A stretch of 64,000 bases of DNA from Capillidium heterosporum (lineage: Eukaryota; Entomophthoromycota; Entomophthoromycetes; Entomophthorales; Capillidiaceae), in assembly GCA_016630905.1 (NCBI GenBank), contig WBMQ01000006.1, positions 1,178,001 to 1,242,000 on the forward strand, given 5' to 3'. The translations under genes were made by a program, and so were the position numbers. Shown piece by piece: positions 10,921 through 21,461 of this stretch. Below the pieces are notes generated by a model. The model was not told the DNA's origin. It saw only the letters and a list, made by a program, of their open reading frames with translations, and did not search any database. Position 1 is the stretch's first letter; the number at the start of each line of letters is the position of its first letter.

Positions 10921-11738
10921 TCAAGGTTTTGGGTCGTACTTCTCCTTGTAGATCCAGCTGTTACCGACCTGACCGAACCCTTGCTTGTCGGCCAGTCTGA
11001 AATAGTGGGCCGCCTTCATCCTATCCTTCTTGACCCCTTCACCGTTTAAGTAACAATGTCCCAGTTCGTTCTGAGAGTCAGCATCGCCCAAGTTAGCTGC
11101 CAACTCGAAATAGTAAGCGGCTGTTTCCTTGTTTCTAGTAACTCCCCACCCGTGTCGGAAGCAGATCCCCAATTCGTGAATGGCAATGGTTAGTTCATGT
11201 TTAGCTACGTTACAGCTGGAGGCTTGAATAGAGTTCAAGTCGACTATAGCGGATTCGGCACTGTGCTGTAAGCACTGGAAAGCCAAGAGGGTATCGACTT
11301 CACAGCCCTAAGTTAATGGATTAGTATGGGTGAAAATAGAAATGAAAAATTTACCCAGCCATGTCGTAAAGAGATACCTAGTAAAAACAGACCTAGAGGG
11401 TGGTTCTGAGTAGCAGCTACCTTCAAAAGCTTGGTAGCTTCCTCCAATTCTCCTTTTTCATGTAATTGAAGTGCCTTGTGAATACATTCGTCGGGCGGTG
11501 GTAGTCCTTCCAGAGGGATACTAGTTGACGAAAGTATTACCGATGGGTCAAAGTCAGAGGGTTGGATAGGTAAATTTAAGCTTGGGCCAGTTGGTCTAAC
11601 TGTATCATTACGTGAGTTGATGGCCTTTTCACTGGCACTGGTAGCATGTCGATTTAGCTCGTTTGGTTGGCGGCTGCTACTGCCACTTTGAGTTGAGCTG
11701 GACCGCTTCAGTTTTAAAGCGGATTTGAATATGTTCAT
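10921..11738 (-). CDS. Sel1-repeat (SEL1/HCP-like) protein
   Basis: Spliced complement(10921..11307, 11355..11738); the 47-nt intron sits in phase 0 after GISLRHGW. The product is about 256 aa. The N-terminal 80 residues are Ser-rich and disordered. The rest carries Sel1/TPR-like repeats: GLFLLGISLRHGWGCE, HELGICFRHGWGV, AAYYFELAANLGDADSQNEL, GHCYLNGEGVKKD. The C-terminus is GNSWIYKEKYDPKP. A basic-aromatic tail after Sel1 repeats recalls the fungal Dsf2/Nif1-type cell-cycle scaffold group, but that link is from memory and uncertain. Sel1 proteins act as adaptors; no enzyme motif is present. Confidence 0.8.
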
Positions 11739-12846
11739 GTTGAGTATTAGATTTGTTCAAATTGCTGTTAGATATTAGTTGAAGTATTGAATAAATATAA
11801 GGTTCCTTTCTTGACAAAGCTCCTTTAGTTTTGAGTGCTCCAAAGCCTAATTGAGGAATGGACTCCATTGTAATTTGAATAAAAGTACTCGGATCAGTTT
11901 GAACTTACAAGAATTAGGTGGATTTGGGAACTGTAATTGGTTTATTATTGAAACCTTCAATTGGTGTGAAATTTATTATTTCCCACATCTAATGCGGTGG
12001 AGCTGGAGAATTCTGAGCTGAAGACCTCAGGTCTGCTAGTATCCTTCTATCAAAAAATATTGATTGAATGGTTAACTACCTTTGTATATATAAAGTGTAG
12101 TTTTATTTAAATTCAACTAATAGCTTGTGATTTCTTTTGAAGTCAAGTCAAGTGAATTTCAGTATTATCAAGGATGTCTTTCATAAGTAAAGATATGATA
12201 CTCGACTCTTTACACCCAAAAGCTCTTATTTATATACTTAACCCTACTCTATTTATCATAATGTGCTTGATTGTGCATATATAGTAGTATCGAAATACTT
12301 TGGCTACCTTCGAATAGATGTTATAAATATCTAAATTTGCTAGTTCATTTTTATAATATATACTTCAATTAACAGTATAAGATTTTTTAATTTGATATAA
12401 ATAAATAGCTATCTAGTAGTATAGCTTCAAGCCAAGGTTACATTGTGGAAAGTCGCTTTGAATAATGCCAATCTGCCTTGTGCGATTATGCCCATTCAAA
12501 TCCCAATTCAAAACTCCAAAGATGTGCAATTTCGTAACTGCAGTAAGCCCCCATTTTTCCGACGGGCTATCTATTCTTTTATACCCAATGAAGAAACTCA
12601 AGGTGGAGCTCAACGATAACCAAAGTAAAAGATAAATCTAGCAAAATTAGATTAGCAGTTTATTTATAGATGTGCTTTAATTCGCCAAGTACTTTTTGTT
12701 TACATTTCAACACCACTCAACCGTTTATCCATCCTATCTCAACACACTCCAACTCAACTCACTTTAGCTTAAATACAGAGGCAAATTCCCATACAAACTA
12801 ATCACATTTCATTAATCCAAACCTTCTCCCAACACTTTACAACATA
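11739..12846. other. Divergent intergenic region
   Basis: This separates the Sel1 gene (minus) from the SRA1-domain gene (plus) and must contain both promoters. It is AT-rich. An ORF at 12413-12613 (minus) has no recognisable features. No RNA gene or repeat was seen. Confidence 0.6.
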
Positions 12847-13291
12847 ATGGTCGAAACTAAACTCTACAGAGATTTCTTACACACTGGGTCTCCAGTCAAC
12901 GGGCATTGGAACGACCCTCCTAAGCAGATCTTCAAAAATGGCTTACCACTCTCCAATGACTCCAGTTCCAACGCTTCAACTGATGGAGATGAGGCAATTA
13001 GCTTAGAAGCTTGTTTAGAAAAATTAAATATACTCTGCGACTCCCTTTTAGTAAATACGAAATTGGCAGTTAGCAAAGTTCAACAGGCCAAGCTTACTAA
13101 GATTAGGTTAAAGTTAGATAACGACGATATAGATTTAGCTAAGTTGACGGAATTGGTCAAGTCTATTGAAATGGGTCAGTACGTCGAGGCCAAGAGCTTT
13201 GCAACAAAGTTTAATTACCAACACTTCTAGCAATCTCAAGTTCTTGGTGGGCATCAAGTGGTTGATCGAGTTGTATCAGTCTTTAGAGTAA
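12847..13291 (+). CDS. SRA1-domain protein (Sec31/SRA1 fold), frameshifted near the 3' end
   Basis: The open frame from ATG 12847 ends at 13230 (127 aa). It shows a GHWNDPP motif and a helical SRA1-like region (residues about 50-125). In the +1 frame, from about 13223, the sequence continues as NLKFLVGIKWLIELYQSLE and stops at 13289-13291, which is the expected last helix of an SRA1 domain (animal counterpart: MVGVKRLI). One base is therefore extra at about 13215-13222, by mutation or sequencing error. No intron of normal size can bridge the two frames without deleting conserved helix sequence. In fungi this domain is usually the C-terminal part of COPII Sec31; here it is free-standing, about 147 aa if repaired. 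Its role is unknown. Confidence 0.75.
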
Positions 13292-13727
13292 CAAGTTAAT
13301 AAATATATTTATTTTGATGTTTATTGTTTTAATTTATAAATAATTTTGCTAATTATTCAGTATCTAAAGCTGTTTTTAAATGCATTGGTATATATATCAA
13401 CTTCCTATAAACTTAGCGAAAACTGGGTATTCAGTTATCAGATGTACGATGGTATACATTTTGAACTGTTTCTACAATGTGTAGCGAAACTTTTACTTGA
13501 TGATAGCTGTAACTATTAAAGCATTATATCAAATAAATGAAATACATAGCCTCTACAATACAAGTATAGGTAATATAAATAAATCATAAACCAAACTATC
13601 AACAGTAAACTTGAAAACCAGTGATATTCATATTTTATTAACTCTTTAAAGTATCCATCCGAATATATGTCGCTTTAAAGTATGCCATCTAACCAACTGT
13701 CAATAGCAAGGCGTATACTGCAGCCTT
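13292..13727. other. Convergent intergenic region
   Basis: The 3' flanks of the SRA1-domain gene and Seh1 meet here. It contains AATAAA-like words (for example 13297-13303) that could serve polyadenylation, and nothing else I can support. Confidence 0.6.
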
Positions 13728-14975
13728 TTATTCAAAGTTGATGTTGCCGCTGAAAGGGCTGGACACGTTCTTCTCAAACCCTACCGACATACCTTTACTG
13801 TGACTGATAGCTTTGGTGGTGTCACTGGAAACTACTGAACGACACTTCCACTCTCCACTTTTATTAACTAAAAACAAAAAGATGGCACCTGTTAAAATAC
13901 ATTTCAAAAATAAAAAAGTACCTTGGTACAACCTCAGTTTCCCATCTTCCCCTGAAGTAGCTAGTATAGTCCCCGTCATGTTAAACTGTATGCAGCTGAC
14001 CTCTCCCTTACACTCGTTGAAGGTAGCCAGCTGGGTGGTGATAGAGTCCGACTGCTCGTCATCATTTCGGTTGGAGCTGCTGTCTGAGATCTTAAACAAC
14101 TTGACCTTGCCATCTTTGGCTGAAGTAGCAATCAGCTCGTAACTTCGACCCAGGTTTGGAGCCCAATCGACGCTGGACACCGGTTCTTGTAACTCCTCCA
14201 AGGTACTATCGATACGCCACCGAGCTGGGTTGACACTGGAATCTAGCGAGATCAACTTGACTACGTTGTCGTTGCCACATCCCACCACCAATTGCGGTTT
14301 CGAGAATAATGTGGAACACCAGGCTAAACAGTATCCATCTATCAAAGTGTCTTTAACTATGGTTTCTTCTTGATCACTTTTGTGCAAAAATAGTTCCTCC
14401 ATCAAGGTAAATTGGGTCAAATTGTTGACGTCCATAGCTTCGTAAAATCGTATGTAACCATCTGTAGATATAGCTGCCTATACCAACAGCAGTTTAATAA
14501 AATAAATATATATAAAGTGCTTACTAGTTTTAAAGTAGAGTCATCAGGAGAAAAAGCCAAGTCAGTAACCATGCCCCTAAAGTCCACTAACTTTGCTCGT
14601 TCCACCCACTTCTTGTTTACTTGGTTGTAGCCAAACGTCTCGAAGCTTTCTTCGAATATGCGTACTGTCCTATCGGCCGAAGCAGTCGCTATTATCTGAC
14701 CGAAAGTGGGTAATGCCCAACATACTTTCAACACTGAAGAGTCGTGGGCCTATGTATAGAATAAAAGAAACATAAATCATATAAATTTAATTAATTTGAA
14801 GGATAATTACTTTGAAGTTTGAACTGAGTTGCCAACTGAACTTTAAATCGTTGTAGTCGTAAACCTTGACTTTCATGTCGCTGGAACCTATAGCCAGTCT
14901 CTTACCGTAGTAATCGTAACTAATAGTGTGGATCAAATCTTCATGGCTTATCGATATACGGTTTATCTGTCGCAT
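13728..14975 (-). CDS. SEH1: Nucleoporin Seh1 (WD40 protein of Nup84/107 and SEA/GATOR complexes)
   Basis: Spliced complement(13728..13867, 13922..14477, 14525..14749, 14811..14975), 361 aa; introns are 54, 47 and 61 nt. WD40 blades run through the whole protein. Seh1-specific stretches include ISHEDLIHTISYDYYGKRLA, ALPTFGQIIATASADRTVRI, WVERAKLVDFRGMVTDLAF, YEAMDVNNLTQ, WAPNLGRSYELIA and NMTGTILATSGEDGKLRLYQ, the last followed after the third intron by VNKSGEWKCRS. Seh1 is an open six-bladed propeller completed in trans by Nup85 or Sea4/Mio. It works in the nuclear pore scaffold and in TORC1 control at the vacuole. Intron 3 is 54 nt with no in-frame stop, so its retention would simply add 18 residues. 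Confidence 0.92.
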
Positions 14976-15518
14976 CGTTTGGATTTTCTAAAGATGGTAG
15001 GTTTACTCTAACTTTTGAAGCTTTGGTGGTGACATAAACTTTTCCAAAAGGCAAATCTATTATTGTATTTCAATGGCAGACAGCAAATAAAAGCTGAACA
15101 AAGTGAAAACTGTTGGTTACAAACACCATGGAAATTCGCATAACATATTGGTCATATACTTCCATCGCTCTCAATCAAATGTTCCTTCAAGTCAATATGC
15201 ACCAAAGTGTCAAATTGTCAGGCATCATCTTATACAGGAAAGTATTATATCTCCAACTAATTCTAATACTTTTGTCTACAGCACTTTATAAAGCTTGAGG
15301 TAAGCTATAGGAACTTTTAACCAGCAAGACATAGGCTTATTGAATAGGGTATACAAAAAGCCAATTACTCATAAATTTTCTACAGTATCAATAAATAGCT
15401 CATCAAAGGACTGCCAAATATCCTTATAAATTCAACATAGTCAACATAAATTAAAAAAGTTTAATGAGAAGAGGACTATCAGAGAACATTGGAAGTACAT
15501 GTATAAACTTTAAAGTGT
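14976..15518. other. Intergenic between Seh1 and SDHA
   Basis: This is the 5' region of Seh1 and the 3' flank of SDHA, both on the minus strand. ORFs at 15103-15298 are not coding-like. Confidence 0.6.
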
Positions 15519-17902
15519 TTAGTACTTGCGCTCGAAGGGAGGTACTGGTTTACACTCATTGGCATCCAGAGTGTTGGGTTCGACGGGACGGTACTCCAAC
15601 TGCACCTGACCGGTCTCCAAGTTCTGTCTAGAGAGAGTATGCTTCATCCATTCCTCGTCGTTACGTTTCTATACAGATGTAGGCATTAGTACCACTAAGA
15701 AAAGTAAATATATACCTGATAATCCTCACGGGCGTGGGCACCACGAGATTCCTTTCTAGCGGCGGCCGAGAACATGGTCTGGCAGGCATTGGTCAGCAAG
15801 TTCTTGAGCTCCCAGGTCTCGATCAAATCCGAGTTCCAGATCATGGTGCGATCGTGGACCTTGACGTCCTTGAATAAGGAGTTGACCTCCATGATGTTCT
15901 TGCATCCCTCATCCAACGACTCCTGGGTACGGAAGACAGCAGCGTCCTTCTGCATGACCTTTTGCATCTTCAATCGAATTTCGGCAGTTGAGTACTTGCC
16001 AGTCAGCGATACGCAAATTGTGCAAATCAGAGATGGTCTTGGCACCAGTCTGGGGGGAAAGGGGCTTGTGGGGTTTGCCTAATTAGCAAGTTAGTACAGT
16101 TCCGGATAAGTAGTAATACCGGGTCGGTTGTTCTCAGCGATGTGGTGGGCACAGGCACGACCGAAGACGACAATATCCAGTAAGGAGTTGGCACCGAGGC
16201 GGTTAGCTCCATGTACTGATACGCATCCAGCCTCACCAGCGGCGTAGAGACCGGGAATAATGCTATCCTTACCGTTCTAAACTCGATTAGAAACAAGATT
16301 TGCGTAAAAAAGTACCTTGTGGTCGACGACCTGACCAGTGTACTTGGTAGGGATACCACCCATGTTGTAGTGGACGGTGGGGATTACTGGGATGGGTTCT
16401 TTGGTTACGTCGACACCAGCGAAAATGGCGGCAGTCTCAGAAATACCAGGGAGACGTTCGTGGAGGATGTCAGCGGGCAGATGAGACAGCTGTAGGTAGA
16501 TGTGATCTTTTTCGGGACCGACACCACGTCCGTCACGGATCTCCATAGTCATACTACGGGATACAACGTCACGACTGGCCAGATCCTTGGCGGTGGGAGC
16601 GTAACGGGTCATGAATCGCTCACCTTCGCTGTTGAGGAGGTAACCACCCTCACCACGAGAACCTATTATCCATTAGCTTCAGTTGAGCTCAAATTACATA
16701 CCTTCGGTGATCAGACAACCAGCACCGTAGATACCGGTGGGATGGAACTGGACAAACTCCAGATCTTGGAGAGGGAGACCAGCTCTAGTGACCATGGCGT
16801 TACCATCACCGGTACAGGTATGGGCTGAAGTGCACGAGAAGTAGGCACGACCGTAACCACCAGTAGCAAGAACGGTTTGATGGGATTGGAATCGATGCAA
16901 AGTACCATCCTCCATGTTGATGGCGATAACACCCTTGCACTCCCCATCCTCATAGATCAAATCGAGGGCAAAGTATTCGACAAAGTAAGTGGTGTCGTGT
17001 CTCAAAGATTGACCGTAGAGGGTGTGTAGGATAGCATGACCAGTTCTGTCAGCTACGGCAGCACACCTGTGGGCCTGACCACCTGAACATTAGTTTACAA
17101 TTGCAAAGAATGGTACCTTTTCCGAACTCCAAACTCTGGCCACCGAAGGCACGCTGGTAAATCTTGCCTTCCTCAGTTCTAGAGAAAGGTACACCGTAAT
17201 GCTCCAGCTCAATGACAGCCTTGGGGGCTTCACGACACATATAGTGGATGGCGTCTTGGTCACCTAAAGAGTACCGCTAAGTAAAAGGAGCAAAGCTTTT
17301 AAAAGTACCTAGCCAATCGGAACCCTTGACGGTATCGTACATGTGCCACCTCCAGTCATCTTTACCCATGTTACCCAAAGCGGCGTTAACACCACCCTTT
17401 TAAAACTTTTAGAACATAGTTATAACTAAGCAATGTTTACCTGAGCAGCTACAGTATGGGAACGGGTAGGGAAAAGTTTGGTGATACAGGCAGTCTTGAA
17501 TCCAGCTTCAGCTAGACCAAAGGCAGCTCTTAAACCAGCACCACCGGCACCAACTACAACGGCATCGTACTGGTGGTCAATAACTGGGTAGTCTTTGTAG
17601 GTAGCATTCTAATAAAAGTAAAGTAAGAATTTTAAATATGCATTAGTCTATTACTGAAGCTTCTTTAGCATGTAAAGGGGAGCTTCCCAATATCTTGGAA
17701 GCGGTAACAGTTGGGTGGAAGTTACGAACCAAGTTTTGGCTGGGGGCTAAACATTTCGTTTAAATACTTGCACTTTAAAAATAATTACTTTTTGCCTATA
17801 AAATAACATGTTAGTTTAAGTTTCAAAGCATGAATGGTAAAAAGAGATATATGAAAGGATAGGTACCTTAACCCTCAAAGATTTTGCAACTAGTCTCAAC
17901 AT
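15519..17902 (-). CDS. SDH1: Succinate dehydrogenase flavoprotein subunit, mitochondrial (11 exons, one frameshift)
   Basis: Exons, complement(15519..15668, 15716..16078, 16120..16276, 16316..16662, 16702..17082, 17117..17263, 17309..17396, 17441..17608, 17655..17746, 17789..17795, 17867..17902). The protein is about 644 aa if the frameshift is discounted. It begins with a basic presequence ([12 protein letters not shown]). The FAD site is [20 protein letters not shown], and [13 protein letters not shown] carries the His that binds FAD covalently. [20 protein letters not shown] and HYNMGG are catalytic-domain signatures, and [14 protein letters not shown] is in the C-terminal domain. Near 16001 one extra base separates LRIAD from [13 protein letters not shown]. 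Exon 2 is only 7 nt and is required for frame. Complex II is essential for respiration, so the frameshift is likely a sequence error, though unproven. Confidence 0.93.
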
Positions 17903-19037
17903 CGTACAGGTATCGCTATGCGTTCTATATAAGATTGAAAAAATATAGTTGTCAAATTGAAATTCAATTCTAAACACCTGAAATCAAGTTTGAGCACATC
18001 CTATTGGCTAGTTGATATCAATGTGCTGAAGACAAATTGGTTTGATGATGAAGATAAAAGATCTTAGATCAAGATAATGTGTAAATCCAATCAATCGGAA
18101 GTCTTGAATTCCGTTATTTACTATCAGCTGCCTCGACAATTCCAGTAAAACTTGCCGTCTAGTTGCTAACTATTTTTACTTGAATTGTAAAATACACTTT
18201 CTATTTACTATAGGTTGGATAAAATGTCATTTTTAGAAACAGTATTCTAATACTGATATTAGAGCGCCAAGGTAAGTAAACTCACTGTTTCGAAAATGTA
18301 ATGGATCTATAGCACTATTTGTCTAGCTTTCAAATTATATTCAATAAATTGAACAAAAATATGACTAGAGTTAGCATATGTTTATAAGTCAGTTTAGACT
18401 ATTAGTTTAATAAAAGATATATATGCTAACAAGTATAATTTTAGCATTTATACTCGATTTTTAGAAACTAATGATGTATTTATGTATATATATTGAATAG
18501 GGAGGTGACTGGTAATATATGGCTACTAAATTTGTATTGTCCAAGGTAAAAGTAAGGCATCAACTTAAAGAAGTTTATAGCAAAAGTAATCTAGATATAT
18601 TGATCTTAGCGATGTAACTAATCAAATCCTAATTCTTTTAACTATAGGCAGAAGTCTATCATAGTTAACTTTATCCTGAATTGCCTATCAATAAAATCTT
18701 ATAATCAACTCAACTTCGAAAGCCTTTGAAAATTTTCAAACTCATCAACTTATAAGTATCCATTAGATGTACTGAAAGTAGTTAAACATAAACATGTGTA
18801 CATTTCCAATTACAATTAGCATTCGTAAAATTATTCTATACAGTCTTCAAATAGTATATAATAAACTAGCTTTCTGCTTCGATTTGTTAGACCTATTACA
18901 ATGTCAACGAGTTCTACTATTATATACTAAACTTGCACTTTAATTTATGTAGAATTCTTTCAGTTAACGTCATAAAGTTTTTGAGCAAATAAATTCAAAG
19001 CTGAGAATCTCATCAACTGCTTTATTGATCAAGAAAT
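17903..19037. other. Divergent intergenic region
   Basis: Shared upstream region of SDHA (minus) and the RCC1-repeat gene (plus). It is AT-rich; no additional gene was seen. Confidence 0.6.
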
Positions 19038-20108
19038 ATGAGCCAGCTTCAAATACTAAATTCTACTAGGCTACCGTTCTTTGCAGTCAACTTCAATACC
19101 AACATTAAAGAAATAGAAGGGAACTCTAATGTGACAATATTAGATACCAACCAGATAACCCACTTAGTCGATTTAAAGTTGCTAAGTTTTGGTTGGTCCT
19201 ACCAACTCTTCAAAAACAAGTTGGAGCAAAGAAAGAACGAGTTGGTAGTTGTAGGTAAACTACCCAGTCAATTAATAGCAATAATAGATTTCTGTCAAGC
19301 GAACAAAATAGTCGTAAATTCAATAACTTTAGACTTATACTACTTTTTAACTTTAGATAATCAACTCTTCTATATTGATGGGAAAGGCATCGTTACCTTT
19401 TTACTCGATAAAGTTCATACTGTAGTAAGCAATTCATTAGGCACCTACTATTTAAATTTAGATAGAACTCAACTTTATCAACTATCTATCGCTACTGAAA
19501 GTGATAAAGAAGGTAATAAAGTTCTATTCGAAAATGAATTAGTTAAAGAGGCCTTACCCAGCACTCAATTTAAAAAATTGAAAAGCGGTTACGACTTCTT
19601 CCTACTATTAGATACGTGCAACAATATATTTAGCTGGGGTAATAATTTATTCAATCAACTAGGCCACCCCAACACTCTGTTCGAAGCTCAACCTAAATTG
19701 CTGGTTAGCTTGGCGGGTCTACCCATTGCAAAAGTTAAGGTGGGGTACCTACATTGTTTAATAGTTACTCAGCTTCATCAAGTCTTTGCGTTCGGTAGTA
19801 ATCGTAGCAATCAGTTGGGTTTGCATTCTTTACCTTACGATGAAGAAGTAGACGATATAATCAAAGAACCAAAATTTTTAGGGAGAGAACAGGACTTAGA
19901 TATCAATATAGTAAAAGTTGGATGTGGCGCTTATCACAGTTTAATTTTAGATTCCAACAACAACTTGTGGACTACCTCTGTTGATAAGTTGGACGATACC
20001 AATAGAAACCAAGGGTTTATAAGTATAACAAAGTCTCATCTAAAGGACAATACTAAAATTTTCAAAGTTTTTGGGGGCTACAATACAACTACCATCCTTT
20101 TTAAATAA
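19038..20108 (+). CDS. RCC1-repeat protein
   Basis: An intronless 356-aa ORF. The C-terminal half has RCC1-type blades: IFSWGNNLFNQLGHP, VFAFGSNRSNQLGLHS and VKVGCGAYHSLILDSNNNLW, each with the typical G-x-N-x-x-x-Q-L-G and H-S-L elements. The N-terminal half shows weaker blade-like spacing. The protein is shorter than canonical RCC1 (about 420 aa, seven blades), and no nuclear signal or fused domain is seen. It may be an RCCD1- or Ats1-like regulator rather than the Ran exchange factor. It is convergent with the next gene, only 40 bases apart. Confidence 0.8.
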   Translation: MSQLQILNSTRLPFFAVNFNTNIKEIEGNSNVTILDTNQITHLVDLKLLSFGWSYQLFKNKLEQRKNELVVVGKLPSQLIAIIDFCQANKIVVNSITLDLYYFLTLDNQLFYIDGKGIVTFLLDKVHTVVSNSLGTYYLNLDRTQLYQLSIATESDKEGNKVLFENELVKEALPSTQFKKLKSGYDFFLLLDTCNNIFSWGNNLFNQLGHPNTLFEAQPKLLVSLAGLPIAKVKVGYLHCLIVTQLHQVFAFGSNRSNQLGLHSLPYDEEVDDIIKEPKFLGREQDLDINIVKVGCGAYHSLILDSNNNLWTTSVDKLDDTNRNQGFISITKSHLKDNTKIFKVFGGYNTTTILFK

Positions 20109-20148
20109 AAACACATATAAAAGAAGATATATTATTTATTTTATAAAC

Positions 20149-20586
20149 TTATAAATTGTAAGTAGCAACAATCAACCCAACTAAACCTACCAACAAACTA
20201 CTTTTTACTACATCGGCATTGGAGGTAAGGATCTGAGTTGATGATTTAGAAGTGCTCTTATCATCACTAGAGGAGGAGCTGTGTCGTTCACCGATAACAA
20301 AGGTTGCTGAAAATTTGGAGGCAGTGTTGTTTTTAGTTTCAGTCCCAGTAGTTTCTTTGTCGGTGACAGTAGTTACCTTGGTAGCTGTTTTGGTGTTGAC
20401 TTTAGTAGTAGGTTCGACTTCCTCTTCAGTTGTAGTAGTAGCTTTAGTCGAGGTGGAAGTTTTAGTAGTGGTGGTAGTAGACTTTGAGGTGGTGGTAGTA
20501 AGTGCGGTAGTAGTGGTAGGGTCTAAAGCTTGGCTGGATACCAAACCAGTCAATACTACTAAAGCTAAGGGGAGGTTGAGCTTCAT
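20149..20586 (-). CDS. Ser/Thr-rich secreted protein, probable GPI-anchored cell-surface protein
   Basis: An intronless 145-aa ORF. It has a signal peptide (about residues 1-19), then a Thr/Ser/Lys stretch with TTTT runs expected to be heavily O-mannosylated, and a hydrophobic C-terminal tail (VVKSSLLVGLVGLIVATYNL) preceded by small residues (TSNAD) suitable as a GPI attachment site. Such short surface mucins are common in fungal cell walls. No catalytic domain is present. The opposite-strand ORF over it is a by-product of the Thr codon bias. Confidence 0.8.
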   Translation of the reverse strand: MKLNLPLALVVLTGLVSSQALDPTTTTALTTTTSKSTTTTTKTSTSTKATTTTEEEVEPTTKVNTKTATKVTTVTDKETTGTETKNNTASKFSATFVIGERHSSSSSDDKSTSKSSTQILTSNADVVKSSLLVGLVGLIVATYNL

Positions 20587-21461
20587 CGTTGAGTATTTGA
20601 TTTTCCTATTGATGGTGGAATGTAGAGGGAGAGAAGTCTTCAGGGCTCTTATAATTTCCTTCCAAAAATTGCGACATTTCTATTTGGATTTCTATTTTTA
20701 GCTATAATAGTTTATCCGTAGCTTTATTTACTTTCAATAACAAAGCTGTCCAATGGTTGGTGGTGGGAACTTATATCTTTGAAGCAAATAGTGGTTCCTT
20801 CAAGAAGTATAGGAAGCTCTTATATTGGAAAAATAAAAAAGCAATAAATATGTCTGTATAGGATGATACTTTTAATATTTATATTTAAGCAACAATTGCA
20901 CCTTCCACATGTTTTATGTACCTACTTTCTTATTATTAGTATAAAGTATATATATACTATTTTCAATAGTAATAAAGCCGTCTATAAAATATTTCACCAA
21001 GAAGCTCGATATAGAGTTATAGATCAGTACAACTAAAATTCTAGAACTCTTAGCAAAAGGGACAATTTCCACAAAGTACTGCTGTTCTACAAAATACTTG
21101 CCCTTTATAAACAAACAGCATAAAGATACTCGCTTCAATACTAAACTTTTTAGTCTGGTGCCCTTATCTTCTTTACCAATATAAACTATCTAAAAATTCT
21201 TGATCAAATATCCCTGAACAAATTTACTCATCAAGAATCCAAAGTTTACTAACATTTCCACCCCTACCCAGTCAGCTTACCAATCACAATCGGTTATTAG
21301 TTAGTTGGTTAGGTTAAATTGCAAAAAGAATGGTGGCGGGGTTTCGATAGAGCTTGAAAGGAATAGTTACAAGGAAAGCATTGGTAAAACCTTTTGAGAA
21401 GATACAGTAGCAACTTGCAACTATAGATTTCGTACCGTTCACTAAAGTTTTTATTTGAAGA
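20587..21461. other. Divergent intergenic region
   Basis: This separates the Ser/Thr-rich gene (minus) and the phosphate transporter (plus) and must hold both promoters. The ORF at 20914-21138 (minus) has AT-driven composition and no homology I recognise. Confidence 0.6.

Noticed and set aside
13205-13230. 22-nt intron as explanation for the SRA1 frame change
   Set aside because: Shorter than any other intron here (minimum 34 nt) and no branch site; a one-base indel is simpler.
15995-16010. Programmed +1 frameshifting in SDHA
   Set aside because: No slow codon or stop in the A site and no known slip heptamer; the same kind of lesion occurs in two other genes nearby.
20252-20701. 149-aa Val-rich plus-strand ORF
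   Set aside because: Mirror of the Thr-rich repeat on the minus strand; low-complexity artefact.
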